DNA of 64,000 nt from DATFDN01 sp963818725 (GCA_963818725.1 CAWFTU010000001.1:310001-374000); one strand, 5' to 3'. Shown: positions 18,670 to 29,140, numbered from the stretch's first letter. Program-made: numbers and translations. Notes: generated from the letters alone by a model not told the origin.

Positions 18670-21600
18670 TCATTCCGCCGGCACCATCGCCGCGCCGCCG
18701 AAGCGGGCACGGAGCCGTTCGAAGGCGAGATAGATCACCGGCGTCGTGTACAGCGTCAGGAGCTGTGAGAGCAGCAGGCCGCCAATGATCGTCACACCCA
18801 GCGGCCAGCGCAGCTCCGAGCCCGCGCCATGCTCCGCGACCAGGGGCACGGCGCCGAGCAGGGCGGCCATGGTCGTCATCATGATCGGGCGGAAGCGCAG
18901 CAGGCAGGCCTCCTCGATCGCGGCGCGCGGCCCGATGCCGCGCGCGCGCTCGGCCTCGATCGCGAAGTCGATCATCATGATCGCGTTCTTTTTCACGATG
19001 CCCATGAGCAGCACCACGCCGACCAGCGCCACTAGCGAGAGGTCGGTGCCGCAGGCCATCAGCGCGAGCAGCGCGCCGATGCCGGCCGAGGGCAGGGTGG
19101 AGAGGATCGTGACCGGGTAAATCCAGCTCTCGTACAGCACGCCGAGGACGATGTAGATCACCACCAGCGAGGCCAGGATCAGCCAGGGCTCGGCGGCGAG
19201 CGAACGCTGGAACTCAGCCGCGTCGCCCGCGAACCCGCCGGAGATGGTCGCCGGCATCCCGATCTCCGCCTCTGCCTGGTGAACCGCCCGCACGGCGTCG
19301 CCCAGCGCGTAGCCGGGCGCGGTGTCGAAGCTGATCGTGGCGGCGGGGAACTGCTCCTCGTGCGTCACCACCAGCGGCGCCGTGGTCCGCCGGATGGAGG
19401 CGACCTGGGTCAGCGGCACCTGCGCGTCGTTCGTGCCCGGCACCCGCAGCAGGCCCAGCGTCGCCGGGTCCGCCTGCCAGGCCGGCCCGGCCTCCAGGAT
19501 GACTCGGGTACTGGTTCGCCTGGCCGAATATGGTCGAGATCTGGCGCTGGCCGAACGCGTCATACAGCGTGTCCTCGACCGCCTGCATGCTCACCCCCAG
19601 CCGCATGGCGGCTTGGCGGTCAACAGTGATCTCGGTCTTGAAGCCCTCGTTCTGCTGGTCGGACGCGACGTTCACCAGCGCCGGGGACTGGCGGAGCGCA
19701 TCCGCCAGGCGCGGCGTCCAAGCGGCCAGCTCGGCCCTGTCCGTGTCGGTGAGCGTGTACTGATAGGCGGTCCGGCTGACCCGCGAGCCGAGCGTGATGT
19801 CCTGCACCGGCTGGAACCAGGCGGTCAGGCCCGGCGCGGCGTCGACATCGGCGCGCAGCCGCGCGATCACCGCCGCCATTCCGTCGCGCTGGCCGAGCGG
19901 GCGCAGCGTGATGCTGAGCCGGCCGGTGTTCGGCGTCGCGTTGATCGTGCCAGCGCCCACGAACGCGATCACGGAGGCAACGGCCGGGTCGCGCCGGATG
20001 CGCTCGGCCGCCGCGTTCTGCAACGCCGCGAGCCGGAGAATGGAAACGCTCTGCGCGCCCTCGGTCACGGCGATAATGCCGCCGGTGTCCTGCTGGGGCA
20101 GGAATCCTTTAGGCACAACGACGTAAAGCCAAATCGTGCCGGCCAGGGTGGCCAGCGCGATGGCGAGCACCAAGGACTGGCGGGCCAGCGCCCAGGCGAG
20201 CGTGCGGCGATAGCCCGCCAGCATCGCATCGAACCCCGCTTCCAGCCCGCGCGACAGCCGGCCAGAGGGGTGGTCCCTAGCCGGGCGGAGCAGCCGTCCG
20301 CACAGCATCGGCGTGAGCGTGAGCGAGATGATCGCCGAGACAACGACAGCGATCGACAGGGTGACGGCGAACTCGCTGAACAGCCGGCCCACCACGCCCG
20401 ACATGAACAGGAGCGGGATGAACACCGCGATCAGCGAGAGGGTCAGGGAGACGATGGTGAACCCGATCTGACCGGCGCCACGAAACGCCGCCTGCATCGG
20501 CGTCATGCCCGCCTCGACATAGCGCACCACGTTCTCGATCATCACGATGGCGTCGTCGACGACGAACCCGGTCGCGACCGTCAGCGCCATGAGCGAGAGG
20601 TTGTCGAGGCTGTAGCCCAGCAGGTCCATCACGCCGAACGTGCCCACGAGTGACAGCGGCAGGGCGATCGCCGGGATGAAGGTCGCCCACGCCGAGCGCA
20701 GGAAGGCGAAGATCACCAGCACGACGAGGACAATCGCCATCACCAGCGTGATCTGCACGTCGCGCACCGAGGCGCGGATGCTCTGCGTGCGGTCCGTGAC
20801 GATGTTCAGCCGTATCCCGGCGGGCATGGCCCGCTCCAGCAGGGGCAGCGACGCCTTGAGCCGGTCCACCGTCTGCACGACGTTGGCGCCCGGCTGGCGC
20901 TGGATGTCCAGCACCGCCGCCGGCTCCTTGCGCCCGTCATGGAAGTACCAGGAGCCGACCCGGTCGTTCTCCACCCCGCTCACCACCTGACCGATCGCCG
21001 AGAGGCGCACCGGCGCGCCGTTGCGCCAGGCGAGGATCAGGTCGCGGTACTGGTCGGCGGAAACCAGTTGGTCGTTGGCGCCGAGCGAAACCGACTGGCG
21101 CGGCCCGTCGAAGCCGCCTTTCGCGCCATTGGTGTTGGCCGCCGCGACGGCGCTGCGCACGTCCTCCATCGACACGCCATAGGCGGCGAGGCGGGCCGGA
21201 TCGACCCGCACCCGCACCGCCGGGCGCAGGCCACCCTCCACCGTCACCTTTCCGACCCCGTCGATCTGGGCGAGCTTCGGCTGCAGGACGGTGTCGGCGG
21301 CGTCGCTCACTTGCGCGATCGGCAGCGCGTCGGAGGTGAGCGCGAGCGTCAGCACCGGCGCGTCCGCCGGGTTCACCTTTGAATAGACGGGCGGATAGGG
21401 CAGGGTCGTCGGCAGCGTGCCGGCCGCGGCGTTGATCGCCGCCTGCACGTCCTGCGCCGCCGCGTCCAGGCTGCGGTTCAGCTCGAATTGGAGCGTTATC
21501 TGGCTGGTGCCCTCCGAACTCGCCGAGGTCATGGTGGCGAGGCCAGGGATCTGGCCGAACTGGCGCTCCAGCGAAGCGGTGATCAGCGTTGACACGGTTT

Positions 21601-21769
21601 CGGGGCTGGCGCCCGGCAACTGTGTCGTCACCTCGATGGTGGGGAAATCGACTTGCGGCAGCGCCGAGACGGGCAGGGCGCGGTAGCCGAGCCCGCCCGC
21701 GAGCAGGATCGCGATCGCCAGCAGCCAGGTCGCGACGGGACGGGCGATGAAGGGGGCGGAAAGGCTCAT
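18670..21769 (-). CDS. RND multidrug efflux permease, MdtB-like, frameshifted
   Basis: An RND pump of about 1,032 residues, paralogous to the next gene. The N-terminus MSLSAPFIARPVATWLLAIA and the Asp pair in GFVVDDAIVMIENVV are present. At 19,506-19,508 one extra base breaks the frame after the segment QISTIFGQANQY. The rest continues as RVILEAGPAWQADPATLGLL and ends with LLTLYTTPVIYLAFERLRARF at 18,670. Both frames together give a complete protein. Its start overlaps the adaptor stop by four bases (ATGA). Two different RND subunits in one operon is the MdtABC arrangement, in which a heteromeric trimer forms. Confidence 0.9.
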
Positions 21770-23031
21770 GTCGCCTGCTTGCGGTGATGCCCGTTATGCG
21801 GCGTGCCGGCCGGCTTGGCTGTCTCTGGCGCGGGCTCGCCCGGCGCGGCGGCGATCGTCACCGCCTTGCCGTCCGACAGGCGCGCGGCGCCATCGGTCAC
21901 GACCTCCTGCCCCGGCTGCACGCCGCTCGCCACGATCGCCGCGTCGGCGTCCTGGTGGCCGAGCTTGACCGGCTGGCGGGTCACGGTGTGGTCCGGCTTG
22001 ACGACGTAGACATAATCGCCGTTTGGTCCGCGCTGCACGGCGGCTGGCGGCACCGTCACCGCGTCATGCGCCATCGCGACTTGCAGCCGCACGCGCACGA
22101 AGCCGCCCGGCCAGAGCGTCTCCTCCTGGTTGGGGAAGGTGGCCTTCAGCTTGATCGTGCCGGTCGTCGGATCAACTTGGTTGTCGAGCACCGCGAGCTG
22201 GCCCCGGTCGAGCACGGTGCCCGAGTCCGGCCCGGTCTCGTTCATCGCCACCACCAGGGGCGGGCTCGCCTGCCGCATCGCCGCCGCGACCTGGGACAAG
22301 TCCTGCTGGGGCAAGTTGAACAGCACTGAAATCGGGCGAAGCTGGGTCAGCACGACCAGCCCCGTCACATCCACGGCGTGGACGATGTTGCCCGCGTCGA
22401 CCTGGCGGATGCCGGCGCGGCCGTCGATCGGCGCGGTGATCGTGGTGTAGCCTAGCAGCGTGCGCGCGTTGTCGATCGCCGCCTGGTCGGAATTGAGCTG
22501 CGCGGTGAGCTGTGCCACGGTCGCCTTCTGCGTGTCGGCCTGCTGCGCCGTGGTGTAGTTGTTCCGCACCAGCTTCTGGTAGCGCGCGAGATCGACCTTG
22601 GCGTTGGCGAGCAGCGCCTCGTCCTGCGCCTTCTTGGCGACCGCCTGATCGAACGCGGCTTGATAGGTGCGCGGGTCGATACGGGCGAGCACGTTGCCCT
22701 TTTTGACCTCCTGGCCCTCCTTGAAGTCCACGTCGATCAGGGGGCCGTCCACCATCGGCTTCACGGTCACGGTGCTGTAGGCTTGCACCGTCCCCAGGGC
22801 GTCAAGCCAGATCGGCACGTCGCGCTGCGCCGCGGCTGCGACCAGCACCGGCACCGGTGCGTTCGCCCAGCGGTCCGACTTGCCCTGCGTTGCCTTCCTG
22901 GCCGGCCAGAGCCAAATCGCCGCGGCGATGCCGGCCAGCAAGAGCGCCGAGACCAGGCCCACCACCAGCCGCGAACGGCGCGTGCGGGGCCGGTCGTCGA
23001 GAGTGATCGCGTCGCGCGTGCCGATGTCCAT
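21766..23031 (-). CDS. Periplasmic adaptor (membrane fusion protein) of RND pump, MdtA-like
   Basis: A 421-residue protein starting at MDIGTRDAITLDDRPRTRRS; the frame further upstream is an artefact. It has one N-terminal membrane anchor (LVVGLVSALLLAGIAAAIWLW). The rest is the HlyD/MdtA fold: lipoyl half (VKPMVDGPLIDVDFKEGQEV), an alpha-helical hairpin (AFDQAVAKKAQDEALLANAK...), the second lipoyl half (TITAPIDGRAGIRQVDAGNI) and beta-barrel (VLDNQVDPTTGTIKLKATFP). The tail is His/Pro-rich. It bridges the RND pumps to the outer-membrane factor encoded just upstream. Confidence 0.94.
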   Translation of the reverse strand: MDIGTRDAITLDDRPRTRRSRLVVGLVSALLLAGIAAAIWLWPARKATQGKSDRWANAPVPVLVAAAAQRDVPIWLDALGTVQAYSTVTVKPMVDGPLIDVDFKEGQEVKKGNVLARIDPRTYQAAFDQAVAKKAQDEALLANAKVDLARYQKLVRNNYTTAQQADTQKATVAQLTAQLNSDQAAIDNARTLLGYTTITAPIDGRAGIRQVDAGNIVHAVDVTGLVVLTQLRPISVLFNLPQQDLSQVAAAMRQASPPLVVAMNETGPDSGTVLDRGQLAVLDNQVDPTTGTIKLKATFPNQEETLWPGGFVRVRLQVAMAHDAVTVPPAAVQRGPNGDYVYVVKPDHTVTRQPVKLGHQDADAAIVASGVQPGQEVVTDGAARLSDGKAVTIAAAPGEPAPETAKPAGTPHNGHHRKQAT

Positions 23032-23098
23032 GCTCAGGCGGTCTCCATCCGGCTCCGCCGGCCATTGCAGTATCGTGCGGCGTGAGGGGTGCGGCAAT

Positions 23099-24680
23099 TC
23101 ATGGCTGATTCTTTCCCGAGATGGGCAGCGCCACGGGGAGCGCGAGTCCCCCGGCCAGGATGCCCGGATCAAGGCCGGGGAACGCGTCCATTGGCCCGCC
23201 GGGGGGCGCCACCCAGCCACCCCCCATGGCCTTGTAGAGATTGAGCAGGGCAAGGACGCGCGACAGCCGGATCTGCACCAGCGCGTCCTCGTCGGTGAAC
23301 AGGGTCGTCTCGGTGGTGAGCAGGGTGGTGACGTCGGCGGTGCCCGCCGCGATCTGCGCCCGCGCCGCCGCCAACGCCCGCCGGGCGGTCTCGACTGCCT
23401 GGCGTTGCAGGATTTCCTGCTCGCTCGCATAGCGCCAGGCGGTCAGGGCATTATCGACGTCGGTAAAAGCCTGCACCACCGACTTGCCGTAATCGGCCAG
23501 CAACTCGGCATACCGTCCCTTGGCCTGCTCCAGTTGGCCGCGCAGCGCGCCGCCGTCAAAGACAGGCTGGGTGAGGCTCGCGGCCAGCGCCGCGATCAGC
23601 CCGCCTGGCGTCAGCAGGGTGCCGAGCGCGTTATTGGCGTAGCCGCGCTGGCCGGTGAGTACCGATGGAAGGAAAGAAGGCGGCCCGCGCGGCGGTGATG
23701 TCGAACTTCGCGGCGAGCAACTGCGCCTCGGCCCCGGCAACATCGGGGCGGCGGCGCAGCAGTTCCGAGGGCAGCCCTGGCGAGACGATCGGCAGAGCCA
23801 GCGCGGTCAGCGTGCCGGGCCGCACCGTGACCGCCTCTGGCGGGCGGCCGGTGAGGATGCCGAGACCGATCAGTTGCTGCTCAAGCTGGTTCTGTAGACC
23901 CGGAATGTTCGCCCGCTCGGACGCGACCAGGGCGGCCTGCTGGTCGCGGTCCAGGGCCGTGGCGGTGCCGGCGGCGAGCCGTCCCTCAATCACGGCCAGG
24001 GATTGCTCGGCGCCGGCCAGGTTCTGGCGTGCGACATCCAGCCGATCGACCAAGGACAGCGCGGTGAACCAAGTCTGCGCCACGTCGGTTTGGACGGTCA
24101 GCGCCACGGTCTGGGCGTCGAACCGGCTGAACGCGGCATTGGCGACGGCCGCCTGTCGCCCGGCCCAGTAGCGGCCCCAGAAATCGGCCTCGTAGGAGAC
24201 GTTCAGGCCAACGCTATACTGGTGCAGCGTTTCCGACCCAGACCCTATTCGGCCTGTGGAACTGAAGTTTCGGCTGTTGAATCCTTCCTGGGTCAGGCTC
24301 GCGCCGGCGGTCGCGTTCAGCGACGGCAGCAAACTCGCGCCGGCGATGCGGACCTGGGCATCCGCCTGGCGCACCCGCGCCACGGCCGCGGCGATGTCGA
24401 AATTGTAAGCCTCCGCCTCCGCGATCAGCCGGTCGAGAGCGGGCGAGCGGAAGCCGCGCCACCACGCCGTCGTGGGCCAGATCGTCCGCGCGGCGGCCGG
24501 GGTTGCCCGGAAGCCGGCGGGGAGATTGAGCGTCGGGCGGCTGACGCCCGACCCGAGCCCGCAGCCAGCCAGGGCCAGCCCGAGTATCGCGGCAGCCACG
24601 GCGCGGCCCAGGGGGCGAGGCGGGCAGTAGAGAGACATAAACGTCATATCGAAAGCCATTGTAACCCGCATGTTGCGCAT
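23099..24680 (-). CDS. Outer-membrane factor lipoprotein (NodT/OprM type), frameshifted
   Basis: A TolC-like outer-membrane channel lipoprotein of about 525 residues. The lipobox is in LGLALAGCGLG. The exact start is unclear: ATG codons at 24,680, 24,659 and 24,638 are all in frame. The double OEP repeat is visible (WWRGFRSPALDRLIAEAEAY, then ELLRRRPDVAGAEAQLLAAK). At 23,662-23,663 one extra base splits the gene; the second half continues LTGQRGYANNALGTLL to 23,099. With the base removed the family motif AFFPSI is joined smoothly to the next segment. Unlike in many MdtABC-type operons, the outer-membrane gene comes first here. Confidence 0.88.
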
Positions 24681-24739
24681 TGCTTGCGGCGCGTCTCCAG
24701 CCGATATGCTGTTTGCGGTCCTTTAATCCCGCGCGCGCG

Positions 24740-25357
24740 ATGCCAACCGATTTACCGAACCTGCTCACCCTGTCCCGGATCGCCGCCGTACCTCTCCTGG
24801 TGGCGGTGGTCTCGCTGCGCGTGCCGGCCGCCGATCTCGCCTCCTGCGTCCTGTTCAGCGCCGCCGCCATTACCGACTACCTCGATGGCCACATCGCCCG
24901 CGCCCGGCACCAGCAGACAAGTTTCGGGCGCATGCTCGACCCGATCGCCGACAAGCTGCTGGTCGGCGCGGCGCTGATGATGCTGGCCGGGGAGGGGCGG
25001 TTCCCCTTTCTCACCCTGTATCCGGCGGTGCTGATCCTGCTGCGCGAAATTCTGGTCAGCGGCCTGCGCGAGTACCTGGCCAATCTTCGGATCGGGCTGC
25101 CGGTGACGCGGCTCGCGAAGTGGAAGACCGGCTTTCAGATGGGTGCGCTCGGCACGTTGCTCGCCGGCAATTCCACGGCGGCGCTGGTGCACCTGCCCTT
25201 CGTGCCCGTGAACGCGATCGGCGCGGCCATGCTGTGGGTGGCCGCCGGGCTGACCGTGGTGTCGGGCTGGGACTACCTGACCGCCGGACTTCGCCACGCG
25301 TCCGCCCCCGCGCGGCCTGGCTCCGCGCCCCCTCAGGCCGCCCCGCCCGGACCGTGA
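24740..25357 (+). CDS. pgsA: CDP-diacylglycerol-glycerol-3-phosphate 3-phosphatidyltransferase
   Basis: A 205-residue inner-membrane enzyme that makes phosphatidylglycerophosphate from CDP-diacylglycerol and glycerol-3-phosphate. The CDP-alcohol phosphotransferase signature D-x2-D-G-x2-A-R ... G-x3-D-x3-D is complete: DYLDGHIAR followed by GRMLDPIAD. Hydrophobic spans fit the six-helix fold. The start MPTDLPNLLTLSRI is typical; the longer frame upstream is not. It overlaps mobB (TGATG). Linkage to moaD/moaE is common in alphaproteobacteria. Confidence 0.94.
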   Translation: MPTDLPNLLTLSRIAAVPLLVAVVSLRVPAADLASCVLFSAAAITDYLDGHIARARHQQTSFGRMLDPIADKLLVGAALMMLAGEGRFPFLTLYPAVLILLREILVSGLREYLANLRIGLPVTRLAKWKTGFQMGALGTLLAGNSTAALVHLPFVPVNAIGAAMLWVAAGLTVVSGWDYLTAGLRHASAPARPGSAPPQAAPPGP

Positions 25358-25881
25358 TGAACGTCCTTGGTCTGGTCGGCTGGTCGGGCAGCGGCAAGAC
25401 CACCCTGCTTACCGCCGTGCTGCCGCTGCTGCGCGCGCGCGGCTTGCGCGTCTCCACGGTCAAGCACGCGCATCATGGCTTTGACATGGACCGGCCCGGC
25501 AAGGATTCCTTTCGCCATCGCGAGGCCGGGGCGCACGAGGTGCTGGTCGCCTCCTCGGCCCGCTGGGCGCTGCTGCACGAGGTCGAGGGACCGGAACCGT
25601 CGCTGCCGGATCTGCTTGCGCGCTTGGACCCGGTGGATCTCGTGCTGGTGGAGGGCTTCAAGTCCCACCCCTTTCCGAAGCTGGAGGTGCACCGACCCTC
25701 CCTGGGCAAGCCCGCGCTCTGGCCGGGTGATCCGGCCGTGATGGCGGTCGCGACCGATGCGCCGCTGGCGTGCGAGCGCCCGCAATTGCCCCTGGGCAGG
25801 CCGGCTGTGGTCGCCGAGTGGATCATAGGCCTTTTCGCAACGGACCGGACGCAAATGCGTCTTGATGAAGGGATGCCTTGA
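25357..25881 (+). CDS. mobB: Molybdopterin-guanine dinucleotide biosynthesis protein B
   Basis: A 174-residue P-loop protein. Walker A is GWSGSGKTT at residues 8-16, followed by VSTVKHAHHGFDMDRPGKDS, the family's conserved segment, and LVEGFKSHPFPKLEVHR. MobB binds GTP and assists MobA in attaching GMP to molybdopterin. Its start overlaps the pgsA stop by one base. Together with moaD and moaE downstream it forms a molybdenum-cofactor cluster. Confidence 0.93.
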   Translation: MNVLGLVGWSGSGKTTLLTAVLPLLRARGLRVSTVKHAHHGFDMDRPGKDSFRHREAGAHEVLVASSARWALLHEVEGPEPSLPDLLARLDPVDLVLVEGFKSHPFPKLEVHRPSLGKPALWPGDPAVMAVATDAPLACERPQLPLGRPAVVAEWIIGLFATDRTQMRLDEGMP

Positions 25882-25992
25882 CGACAGGCCCATACTCGGC
25901 AGAGTGCGCCCGACCTTATGTCAGTTGCCTTGGCAACGGAGCGATCCCGCGTCGTGCCTCACCAAGTCCCCCTATCCGGAGCTCATCGTCCA

Positions 25993-26592
25993 ATGCGGCG
26001 TTCTGTCTTGCTCGCCCTTTGCGCGGTGTCGCTGACCGGCTGCGGGTTCCACTTCTGGGACCGGCCGCCCTTCTATACCGGCTCCGACCCGTACGCGCCG
26101 AGCGGCGAGACCGAGAACATGCGCCGCGCGCGTGGCCAGCCCATCGCCGTGCAGACACTCAGCCCGGCGCCCGGCAACATGTGGCCGGGTCCGATCCCGA
26201 AGATGCCGTCCATGGCCGACCTGGTGAGGCAGGAAAGCCAGGGCCAGCTTCCGCCGATGCAGCAGCTACAGGGCCAGCCACCCTCCCCGACGCTGCCACC
26301 GGAAAATCCCCCCTTCGTGACGTCGCCGCCCACCGTGCAGCCGGTGGAGCCCACCATTCCCCCGGTCCCCGAGGCCGCCGCTCCCCGGGCGCCGGAGACG
26401 CCCTCGGGGCGGACCACGGGCCAAGTGGTGCAGACGCCGCAGGGGCAGGGCGTCACCACCGGGGGAACGAATGCGTTCAAGACCGTGACCATGCCCAATG
26501 GACAGACCGGGATCGTGGTGCCGAACGGCAACGGCACGAGCACGATCATCATGTCCAACGGGCAAGTGCAGACAGTGCCCACGCCGAAGTAG
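25993..26592 (+). CDS. Proline/glutamine-rich lipoprotein of unknown function
   Basis: A 199-residue protein with a clear lipoprotein signal: MRRSVLLALCAVSLTGC, lipid Cys at 17. The mature part is low-complexity, rich in Pro, Gln and Thr, with a Gly/Asn/Thr-rich end (MPNGQTGIVVPNGNGTSTII). The ATG at 25,993 is chosen because the signal peptide begins there; the frame opens 75 bases earlier. It sits between mobB and moaD although no link to cofactor synthesis is evident. Conserved lipoproteins at this site may simply be carried by the operon. Confidence 0.75.
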   Translation: MRRSVLLALCAVSLTGCGFHFWDRPPFYTGSDPYAPSGETENMRRARGQPIAVQTLSPAPGNMWPGPIPKMPSMADLVRQESQGQLPPMQQLQGQPPSPTLPPENPPFVTSPPTVQPVEPTIPPVPEAAAPRAPETPSGRTTGQVVQTPQGQGVTTGGTNAFKTVTMPNGQTGIVVPNGNGTSTIIMSNGQVQTVPTPK

Positions 26593-26613
26593 CCGCACCT
26601 GCCAGGGAACCCG

Positions 26614-26883
26614 ATGTCCGAGTCCGTCCCCGTGACCGTCCTCTATTTCGCCTGGCTGCGCGAGCGCGCCGGAACCGGCGAGGAGCGGATCGTCCTGCCT
26701 CCCGAGGTCCGCACCGTGGGCGGTTTGATGGAGTACCTCGCGGCGCAGGACAGCGGGCGCGCGGCGGCGTTCCAGAACCGCCACACGGTGCGCTGCGCCG
26801 TCAACCAGGACTTCGCCGGACCAGAGGCCGCCGTGCGGCCAGGAGACGAGGTGGCCTTCTTCCCACCCGTGACCGGAGGCTGA
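26614..26883 (+). CDS. moaD: Molybdopterin synthase sulfur carrier subunit
   Basis: An 89-residue ubiquitin-fold protein ending in the required Gly-Gly (FPPVTGG). The terminal glycine is thiocarboxylated and donates sulfur to precursor Z in molybdopterin synthesis. The start region VTVLYFAWLRERAGTGEE is typical. It lies 10 bases before moaE, its partner in the synthase. Confidence 0.93.
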   Translation: MSESVPVTVLYFAWLRERAGTGEERIVLPPEVRTVGGLMEYLAAQDSGRAAAFQNRHTVRCAVNQDFAGPEAAVRPGDEVAFFPPVTGG

Positions 26884-26893
26884 GGAGAGGCGA

Positions 26894-27349
26894 ATGGCGC
26901 GCGTCCTTATCCAGGAAGCCGATTTCGACACGGGCGCCGAGATCGCCCGTCTCACCGCCGGGCGCACCGATATCGGCGGGATTGGCTGCTTCGTGGGAAC
27001 GGTGCGGTCCCAGGCGGGCGGGCGGGCGATCACCGCGCTGACGCTGGAGCATTATCCAGCGATGACCGAGCCCGCGCTCGGCCGCATCGCCGATGAGGCG
27101 GCGCGGCGCTGGGACTTGCTCGCCTGCACGCTGATCCATCGCGTCGGCCGGCTGCGTCCGGGCGAGAACATCGTCCTGGTCCTGGCCGCCTCGGCCCACC
27201 GCAAAGCGGCGCTGGAGGCGACCGCGTTCCTGATCGATTGGCTCAAGACCAAGGCCCCGTTCTGGAAGAAGGAAACCTTCGCGGACGGGCGCGAATCCTG
27301 GGTTGCCGCGCGCGAGGCGGACGAGGCGGCGGCATCGCGCTGGGGGTAG
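26894..27349 (+). CDS. moaE: Molybdopterin synthase catalytic subunit
   Basis: A 151-residue protein with the MoaE segments GCFVGTVRSQAGGRAITALTLEHY, IHRVGRLRPGENIVLVLAAS and AHRKAALEATAFLIDWLKTKAPFWKKE. The last carries the conserved active-site lysines. It forms the heterotetrameric synthase with MoaD. It ends the pgsA-mobB-lipoprotein-moaD-moaE cluster. A palindromic intergenic repeat follows. Confidence 0.95.
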   Translation: MARVLIQEADFDTGAEIARLTAGRTDIGGIGCFVGTVRSQAGGRAITALTLEHYPAMTEPALGRIADEAARRWDLLACTLIHRVGRLRPGENIVLVLAASAHRKAALEATAFLIDWLKTKAPFWKKETFADGRESWVAAREADEAAASRWG

Positions 27350-27403
27350 GGTGACCCTCTCGCCATGACCGGTTTCGCGCGCCGCTGTCAGGGCACGCCC
27401 AAT

Positions 27404-27492
27404 CGTCATTGCCGGGCTTGACCCGGCAATCCAGCGGAAGGCGCAAGCGGCACCAACCGCGCTGGATGCGCGGGTCAAGCCCGCGCATGACG
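27404..27492. repeat. Alphaproteobacterial intergenic palindrome
   Basis: An 89-bp imperfect palindrome. One arm starts CGTCATTGCCGGGCTTGACC and the other ends GGTCAAGCCCGCGCATGACG, enclosing a G+C-rich middle. This type of sequence is scattered between genes in many alphaproteobacteria. It lies between convergent moaE and the first Hint gene and may serve as a terminator for both. Confidence 0.7.
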
Positions 27493-27528
27493 ATCACTCA
27501 TTATTCCCCTCCGGCAAGGGGTGGGACG

Positions 27529-28986
27529 CTACCCCGCCGCCCGCTGCTCCTCTGGCATGGTGGCCTCGGCGCGCTGGGCCAGTTGGGCGCGGACCGCCGC
27601 GAGCTCCGGGCCGGTGACCTTGAGCTCGGCACAGGCCCGCCCATCCCAGACCAGGCGGGCGAAGTCGGGGTGCAGCACCATCGCCCCGCCGGCGTTCTCG
27701 AAGCTCGCCCGGTCGCCGGTGTCGAGATAGCTCTCGGTGGCCAGCCCCTCGGCCAGCAGCAGGTCGTGGCGCGCCAGCTCGACGTGGAAATACTCGACCC
27801 GGGCCACTGGCTCCTGGGTGACGGTGCGGCCGTTGAGCAGCAGTTGCGCCGGGATCAGCACGCCCTCGGCGTAGATCGCGTGCTGGGGCGAGAGCCAGAG
27901 GTCGCGGGCGGGCAGGCCGGGGGCGAAGGCGCCGGCCTGGACGCGCACCGGCCAGACCTGGCGCGGGTGGGGGTGGCGGGCGCAGTCGAGCTTGCGCCGG
28001 CCGATCCAAACGATTGGCGCGAGGCCGCCGCCGGCAAGCCGGACCTGATCGCCCGCACGCAAGTCCTCGACCGCGACCTCGCCGGCCTCGGTGGCGATGC
28101 GGGTGCCGCGCGCGAAGCAGACCGGGCTCAGCGCGAAGCTGGCACGGCCGCCAGCGCCGGCGGCGGTGAACGCGCCGCTGTAGCCGGTGCCGCCCAGTGT
28201 GATGCTCTCCGGCGCGGCACCGCCGATGGTCAGCGTGGTCCCGGAGACCGTGGCCGTGGTGGCGCCCGCCGGCAGGATCAGGTCGAGCCGCGTCGTGGGA
28301 TCAAGCGCCAGCGTACCGACGAACCCCGCCGAGTCGAGGGCGAGGACGGCGGGGCCGGAGACCCCGCCAGCCGGCGCGGCGGTGTCGCTCGGAACGATAT
28401 GCACGAGTTCCGAGGTGGAAACTCCCAGCTCCAGGGTCGAGCCGGCGTGGACGTCGATCGAGCCGCCGCCCGTGATCGCGCCAGCGGTGAGGGTCAGCGG
28501 GCCGACAAAGTAATCCGAGCCGTCGGCGATAATCACACCGCTGTTGAGGATCGTGCCAGTGACGTCGATGATGCCGCCGCCACCCATCGTCGCGCCGCCA
28601 GCGCCAACAACGGCGATGTCACCTGCCGTAAGCGTGGAGCCCTGTCCGTTGATATCGATCCCGCCCGCGTTGTCGGTGATGGTTCCCACGGTCAGGAAGC
28701 CGGGGCCGGCGCTGGCCGGGCCGGCGGGACCGACGTAATCGGCGCCGCCGATGATCAGGTTGCTTGTGGTGATGGAGCCGCTCGTGGGGGCGTTCAGCGT
28801 TATGCTGGCGGCGGTATCGGCTGTACCGCCGCTGATGATCGGGGCGAAGTCAAAATTGGAGTTGATGGTAACCGTGTCGGTCGAGGCTGGAATGCCCGCC
28901 GGAGTCCAGTTTCCAGCCGCGTTCCAGTTCCGGCCTGCAGCAACAGTTCCGGTAGTGTCAGAGGGCGTGAACGTCTTATCCACCAT
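27529..28986 (-). CDS. Secreted Hint_2 (hedgehog/intein) domain protein, copy 1
   Basis: A 485-residue protein. Residues about 1-285 are Gly/Thr/Ala-rich beta-repeat sequence like an autotransporter passenger (NSGVIIADGSDYFVGPLTLT, GTLTIGG-type strands). Residues about 290-460 are a Hint_2 domain: the start CFARGTRIATEAGEVAVEDL with the nucleophilic Cys, then RDLWLSPQHAIYAEGVLIPA and LLLAEGLATESYLDTGDR. Hint domains cleave the chain before the Cys. There is no classical signal peptide, so export may be by a type I system. The 3' 582 bases are shared with copy 2. The processing partner and role are unknown. Confidence 0.85.
   Translation of the reverse strand: MVDKTFTPSDTTGTVAAGRNWNAAGNWTPAGIPASTDTVTINSNFDFAPIISGGTADTAASITLNAPTSGSITTSNLIIGGADYVGPAGPASAGPGFLTVGTITDNAGGIDINGQGSTLTAGDIAVVGAGGATMGGGGIIDVTGTILNSGVIIADGSDYFVGPLTLTAGAITGGGSIDVHAGSTLELGVSTSELVHIVPSDTAAPAGGVSGPAVLALDSAGFVGTLALDPTTRLDLILPAGATTATVSGTTLTIGGAAPESITLGGTGYSGAFTAAGAGGRASFALSPVCFARGTRIATEAGEVAVEDLRAGDQVRLAGGGLAPIVWIGRRKLDCARHPHPRQVWPVRVQAGAFAPGLPARDLWLSPQHAIYAEGVLIPAQLLLNGRTVTQEPVARVEYFHVELARHDLLLAEGLATESYLDTGDRASFENAGGAMVLHPDFARLVWDGRACAELKVTGPELAAVRAQLAQRAEATMPEEQRAAG
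27553..28134 (-). repeat. 582-bp direct repeat, copy 1 (Hint domain)
   Basis: This segment matches 29,165-29,746 with a constant offset of 1,612 bases and no mismatch that I can see. It encodes the Hint_2 domain and C-terminus. Outside it, the two genes differ at once. Confidence 0.85.
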
Positions 28987-29140
28987 CCGCGCGAGACCTT
29001 TCCAAATCGATCGTCAGCCAGATTGAACGGGCGCGGATGTTTCGGAACAATCGAGGCGTACGTCAATCATTTCCGGGCGACCGGCACAAAAAACGGGCGG
29101 CCCGAGGGCCGTCCGTGCGCTTTCGTAAGGAAAAGGCGAC

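Noticed and set aside
27404..27492. CRISPR-like or attachment-site repeat
   Set aside because: It is a single palindrome of the dispersed intergenic type, with no spacers and no integrase nearby.
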